Below the pieces are notes generated by a model that did no database searches, was not told the origin of the DNA, and saw only the letters and a list, made by a program, of their open reading frames with translations. DNA of 64,000 nt from Salvia splendens. Its lineage: Eukaryota; Streptophyta; Magnoliopsida; Lamiales; Lamiaceae. Of this stretch, positions 59,246 to 64,000 are shown one piece after another. Location: NCBI RefSeq assembly GCF_004379255.2, contig NC_056053.1, positions 24,176,188-24,240,187 of the forward strand, written 5' to 3'. Position numbers and translations under genes: made by a program. Positions within the stretch are counted from its first letter, which is position 1. Each line of letters starts with the position of its first letter.

Positions 59246-60175
59246 ATTGTTAGAAATAATGGGAAGAAATTCCCAAGCCGTGTACAGACGGTACTCTAAC
59301 TATTACAATCGAAAGGAAACTTGCAACAAAAAGAGGAATGAAAATTACAACGAAAATAAAGCAAACCAAATTTATAAGTCGAGTCGAGGAAAGCCCTCTT
59401 TCCGCAAGACAAATTACGCCCCGGCTAGTGCTCACGGAATGGCGTATTGCCCCCAAAGATAAAACGACTTCCTCCTAGCGTGTAGAAGCACCTCAAACCC
59501 GTTAGGCACCGGCGAACTTGATGGAGTTCCGAGAACTGAGCTAGACAATGCTCCTAAAAAGCAAACTAGAATGCTTGAGAGCTAGAGAGAAGATAGAATG
59601 TTTTGTTTTTGTGTTTATCATCTCCCAAAACTCCACCTATTTATAGGATAGGAGTACCTACATGAAGAGTCTCGGCAATAAGGCACCTCATAAACATTTT
59701 GGAGGTTACCTTGGGAGTGAAAAGCCAAAAGGCTTAGGAAATGAAAAGCTTGAGGCTTCTCTATTTCCTTCACGTTTTCAACATAAATAAGCTCTTGAAC
59801 GTGGTGTCAACAACGTACACATTCTACCGGTCTAATTACGGATATTTATCTCGATCCATTGAGCCGGATCGTCTTCTTTCATGGCCCGGTGGCTCGGATT
59901 TGGTCAGCCGCTTTGACAAATATACCCATGCGATAGATGGATTAATAAAAGTCGCCTTTACAATTATTTTGATTTGGGTGTTATCCGAATGTAATCTTTT
60001 GAATGAATTGATGAAGCTAAAAAAGTCAACCGAGTCATTATTTATTTTGAAATAGAATATGTGAAATATTTAAATAAAAATTGTGTATGATGACAGAACA
60101 ATTATTGAATAGCGAAACCTATTAAATGAGAATTGTTAAGAACGTGTTAATTTCGGCCCATCAAGGGATCACTAT
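59246..60175 (-). mobile_element. Probable LTR (solo or truncated) of an LTR retrotransposon
   Basis: Read on the minus strand, 'cctataaataggtggagttt' (at about 59636-59655) is a TATA box followed by a CT-rich start. A stretch with U5-like character follows (gggcaatacgccattccgtg, gtgcctaacgggtttgaggt) and ends 'cccattatttctaaca', a typical LTR 3' end. The 5' end is uncertain: candidates TGTCATCATAC (about 60092) or TGATGGGCC (about 60168). No target duplication is certain and no adjacent coding part is found, so this may be a solo or broken LTR. Confidence 0.45.
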
Positions 60176-61334
60176 ATGGGCTCAAAAATCAATATTTTAC
60201 CCTTAAAAAAAACTATTTTCAGGAATACTGATCGAATCGATCATGTCATTTAATGATTTAGCTTATCAATTTCAATTCAAAATTTGAAATTTATCAATTC
60301 ATATATTCAATAATTTAGTGGTTGTATTGATTCTATCACAGATTTTTCAACTTACCAATTATATGCTAATCTTTGCAATTCGTATTAATTTAATCCATTA
60401 TTTTGAGATAATTGTTTCTAAAAATAAAAACATTTAATATATTTCCAAACAAAATTTATCTTTGAGAGAAAAATAATACAGTAGATCATTTTCCGGGACG
60501 TCATGTCATAATTTCACCCTTAAGTGAGATCTGATAATAGAAATTGATCTAGTTGAAAGGATTCATAAACTGAGATAAAATCAGTAAGTTGACAAATAGG
60601 GATAAAATTGATACTATATTTTAAAAATTGAAATAAATTTACCATGTAAAGATTTTTATTTTTTTTGTGAGTGAAAAGTATCAAATTTGTGACAAGTCGC
60701 CGTCGGAGCCATATTACACAATTATAAAAAGCCAAATTGAGTTTATTTTTTTATACGTTTATATACTAAGACACAAGACAATTTGGAAAAAAAAGATAAT
60801 TATCTTTTTTCTTTATCCCTTTTAGCCAACATAGGTGAATAATTCGTACAAATTTGGAGACCACACAAAAATGTTCATGTTCCATAGTGATTGTGACAAA
60901 AGCAATTTGGAGGCCACTTGTTTAAATAATGTATTGTTGATAAGCCCAATTATTTATTTTGGTGGGACTCCAATACGCGGCGACAGCCTATTTGTGGAGC
61001 AAGAACCATCTTGAAAGCGATTGCTGGATTTTCTACTATTTTGTGATAATGTTTATTAATAATACTAATACTAATACTAATAATAATAATTACACGGACA
61101 ATAGAAGAGGCTCTAATGTCGAAATATTGGAAGGATGCGATGAGAGCATGAATGAAAACGTTGAGAAAAATGTCAAACTTCCATGAAGGGTAAAAATGTC
61201 ATTTCATGTTGACAGATATTTACTATCAAACGAAGACTTGTGAATCAAATGAAAGAGATACGATGTGTGTAAAAATGATACAGTAGGATTATATTAGAAA
61301 CCTTTACTCATACTCCAATATACAAAGAACTCAC
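60176..61334. other. Intergenic AT-rich DNA
   Basis: No supported gene. The ORF at 60959-61186 contains a run of Asn/Thr from an 'aat/act' repeat and no motif. It may be part of the same decayed copia element as the RT relic that follows. Confidence 0.4.
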
Positions 61335-61570
61335 CATTCACCAATTCGATGTCACTGAATGCTTTCTTATATGACGAGTTGAATAAGGAATTATATATGA
61401 AGACACTATTGGATTTTGGATGTAGAGAGATCTGTTGGATCAAAGGAGGACACCATATGGTTTTAAACAATCACCTGAAGCCTAGTTCAAGAGATTCACC
61501 AAAATTAAGAGTAGTATCTAGGTAATCGTTTTAACATAGTGGTACTAAACACGTTGAGGCACATATATAA
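61335..61570 (+). pseudogene. Ty1/copia reverse-transcriptase relic
   Basis: With frame changes and stops the plus strand reads HQFDVTECFL, then ELNKELYMKTLLDFG, then TPYGFKQSPEA-stop-FKRFTK. These correspond to the copia RT motifs QxDVxxAFLxGxLxEExYM and LYGLKQSPRxWxxxF. The YVDD box is not found. The relic is short and badly decayed; no LTRs can be paired with it. Confidence 0.7.
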
Positions 61571-63520
61571 TTTTATCAAAAGAAGATAGACGTTGGCATA
61601 ATGGGATTGTCTTTGTTCGATCCGAAGTTCTGTCAGCAAATAATAACCAAAATCAGTAAACTTTAAGAGTTTTTGAATTTTTTTTACAGTATTGATAATT
61701 GCATCAACTTAGCTTAATTGGTTGGGGAATTGGAACAAATGTAAGAAATTCAGACGAATTAAGGTCGATGATAATACAATTCAGCCTTCATTGCAATAAT
61801 TCAATACAAAACTATCATGTTTCGATCTAATTTTAACATATCTCTCTTAAAACATGATGCATCGTATTTTTTTCTTTCCATCCTTCTACACATCTTAATT
61901 TACCAAAATTAAAATTTAGCCTGACACGAAGAGGCAAATTCCAAATACTCCATAAAAATTCAAATAACATTTACAAGGTATTATATTGGGCCAAATAAAT
62001 ATGGTGGGCTCAGCCCAATAAAAAGTTTCTATGAAACTTAGTTCTAGATTTGAGTTACATAAAAAGAAGAAGAAAGAAACATTGGATGCCGGAAAAAAAA
62101 TGTTAAATTTTCACAATCAAAATTTTTATTTGATTAAAAAATAATCTTATGATCTCGGTTCTATTCATAACTGAATTGATTAAAGTAACTTAAAGTTGTA
62201 GTAACTATTTTTCTCATATATAGAACCCCTTTTACTTTTAACGTTACACTGAAAACATGAAACACATTACTTTCAGTTTCTTATACAGTTCTAGTAAATT
62301 AAGATCTTTCTCATATACTTTTATATGATGTAATAAATTACAAAATAATATATAAAAAAAGGAATTTAATTGGCAATATTTATGAAAGTGGAGGTGGGGT
62401 AGCCAATAAAAATGTAGACAGAAGAAATTAAAGTTTCATAAGGTTGGGACACACTGTTTATTTCCTCCAAAGCAACTCTCCTCAAGATTGGCCTTTTCCC
62501 CCCTTTTTATGTGCTATTTCAATTTTCTATACAATCTATTACTAGTTTATGAATAATATACTTATTTATTGCATGAAAAAAGCAACACCAGTGTTTGTTC
62601 CTTTGTACACAATTGCATGGAACCATATTTCAAGTAAAAGATAAGAGCACCTCTTTAAATATAAAATAAGTAATTAAAGAAAAAATAAAACGTTTAGTAT
62701 CTTAATCTGTTAAGCCACATGACATGGACTTTCCAATATTCATAACAAAGAAGTTTTTTTACTAAGAGAACAAAAATGCTAAAAAACAATCAATTGCGAA
62801 ATCTGCACCGACAAATTTAGTAAAATCGAAAACCCGCTCTTGTACTATGTGTCCGTCAATTTTCAGTTTCAAATCGAAAACCCGATCTTGTACTATGATA
62901 GAAGTTCACATGTTTTTTCGTCTTAAAACGTAAAAGGTGATAACCAATAGATCCATATAACAATTTCAGTTATCACTTTACAATGATGTATAATATTTGT
63001 TTGTTTTAGGTGTCCATAGTTAGTCAAAAAAATGAATATTGTCCCAAAATAAATATCCAATTTCACTATTTCATAATAAAATACCCCAAAATTACCGTTT
63101 TGTTCTTGTCTTAAGCAAAAAAAATAACTTAATGCAATAACTAAGAGTAAATTAAGGACTAAATTACCCACTCTCTTGATTTATGACTTTAGCTACTTAT
63201 TCAAAACAGTTCTTCTATTAAAGGTGTATATTCACTATTCCAAAAGTTTTCAAACCATTTGAAACACATTAACATAGTAATGGAACATTACATATGCTCC
63301 AATATTTTTATATAATAATGTGGGAATTTCTAACATGGATGACGTGGCAAATAAGACCAGATTTCTCCATGCAGCAACCACAAAAAGAAGCTTAAAGACT
63401 AAGTAATAAATAAAACACCAACCTCTCGAAACCCTAAAAAGCAACCAACAATACCAAACTAGACAGTGAAAACAATTTAGTAACATAGCTTTATTTCCAT
63501 GAAAATCACTGTATATATTC
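61571..63520. other. Intergenic AT-rich DNA upstream of the Dof gene
   Basis: No gene. A 27-base phrase (aaatcgaaaacccgctcttg then 'tactatg') is repeated at about 62824 and 62872. The last few hundred bases should include the Dof promoter. Confidence 0.45.
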
Positions 63521-63525
63521 TATAT

Positions 63526-63541
63526 CTATCTATATATATAC
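63526..63541 (+). promoter_or_regulatory. Probable TATA box of the Dof gene
   Basis: 'ctatctatatatatacaagc' lies about 130 bases before the start codon and is followed by a CT-rich leader (ctctctcctctcctctctca). Position and composition fit a core promoter. Confidence 0.55.
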
Positions 63542-63663
63542 AAGCATAAAGCTCCCTGCTTTATTTTTAGCTCCTATATTCTCATTCTCCATTTCTCTCT
63601 CCTCTCCTCTCTCAACCAAGCTTCTAGTTGATGTGATTCTCCACTTACAAAAGAGAAGAAGCC

Positions 63664-64000
63664 ATGGTTTTTTCTTCACTTCCTCCTTATCTTGATCCTA
63701 ACAATTGGCATCAGGTTAGGGTTTCTTTTTTTCTTACTATTAATTTCATTCTCTTTCATGAGATCATTAGCCTATAAAGCAAGAATTTCTAAAGATAAAT
63801 ATTCCCATCTCCTTTTCTTGATTTTTCTTTTGTTAATTTAATTTTTCATAACTTGCTTGTTACATTTTTAATTTTGTTTTTCATTATCTTTCCCTTTTTT
63901 GCAGCCACAAAATCATCATATAATTGGGAGCAACGGTGGAAGCCACCATCTGCTCCCAGGACATGAGGCGGGGGCGCAGGCGCCCCCGCCTCCTACCGCG
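63664..64000 (+). CDS. DOF5.1/DOF2.4-like Dof zinc-finger transcription factor, 5' part only
   Basis: Exon 1 (63664-63714) encodes MVFSSLPPYLDPNNWHQ. Exon 2 opens at 63905 after a GT-AG intron of 190 nt and runs to the window edge with PQNHHIIGSNGGSHHLLPG then a Pro/Ala-rich part. The start MVFSS-P-YLDP-NW-Q and the intron right after the first 17 codons are typical of plant Dof proteins near DOF5.1, DOF2.4 and DOF3.6. In these the CxxC-type Dof finger follows some 60-100 residues later, beyond this window. Dof factors bind AAAG sites in the nucleus. The family call rests on the N-terminus alone, because the Dof finger is not visible. Confidence 0.8.

Overview
The window is nuclear DNA of a flowering plant. 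The genes have GT-AG introns, the intergenic DNA is AT-rich and full of short transposon relics, and every recognisable protein is of a plant family (SAC51-type bHLH with its conserved upstream ORF, Dof, AGD-type ArfGAP, cytosolic Hsc70 pair, plant FUSC-like transporter, plant H4). Protein style and repeat content suggest a eudicot, perhaps an asterid near Lamiales; that is only an impression. No prokaryotic, organellar, rRNA, tRNA or CRISPR features were seen.

Layout of genes: a small two-helix membrane protein (1421-1789, +); an eight-exon TIC32-like short-chain dehydrogenase (2595-5433, -); a three-exon ArfGAP (9004-11181, +); a SAC51-like bHLH gene (14345-15370, -) whose leader carries a spliced 53-residue conserved peptide uORF; an intronless histone H4 (27102-27413, +); a three-exon FUSC/ALMT-like membrane protein whose first exon is frameshifted (27952-31729, -); two tandem heat-inducible-looking Hsc70 genes (37858-40598 and 44971-47617, +); an HSP20-like protein (48881-50380, -); and the first two exons of a DOF5.1-like transcription factor cut by the window end (63664-64000, +).

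Between the genes lie transposon-derived segments: Stowaway-type MITEs (4498-4719, about 18215-18383, and two nested in a tandem duplication at 43.5-44.3 kb), a decayed PIF/Harbinger-like element with an ORF relic between the two Hsc70 genes (42609-44553), a 749-bp long-TIR element just upstream of the first Hsc70 (36746-37494), an hAT-like element (51691-52153), a copia reverse-transcriptase relic (about 61335-61570), a probable LTR (about 59246-60175), and a 2.8-kb MULE-like element (53481-56272) with an intact 10-bp target duplication. The MULE carries a 44-bp minisatellite and two apparent host-gene 5' fragments (CML35/36-like and fasciclin-AGP-like), making it a Pack-MULE candidate.

The genes are ordinary plant housekeeping, chaperone and regulatory genes, not a cluster. 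The points most worth following are the spliced uORF of the bHLH gene, the Hsc70 pair (near-identical coding exon, diverged introns, one promoter without its TATA box), the Pack-MULE, and the frameshifted FUSC gene. I found no clearly new biological system.
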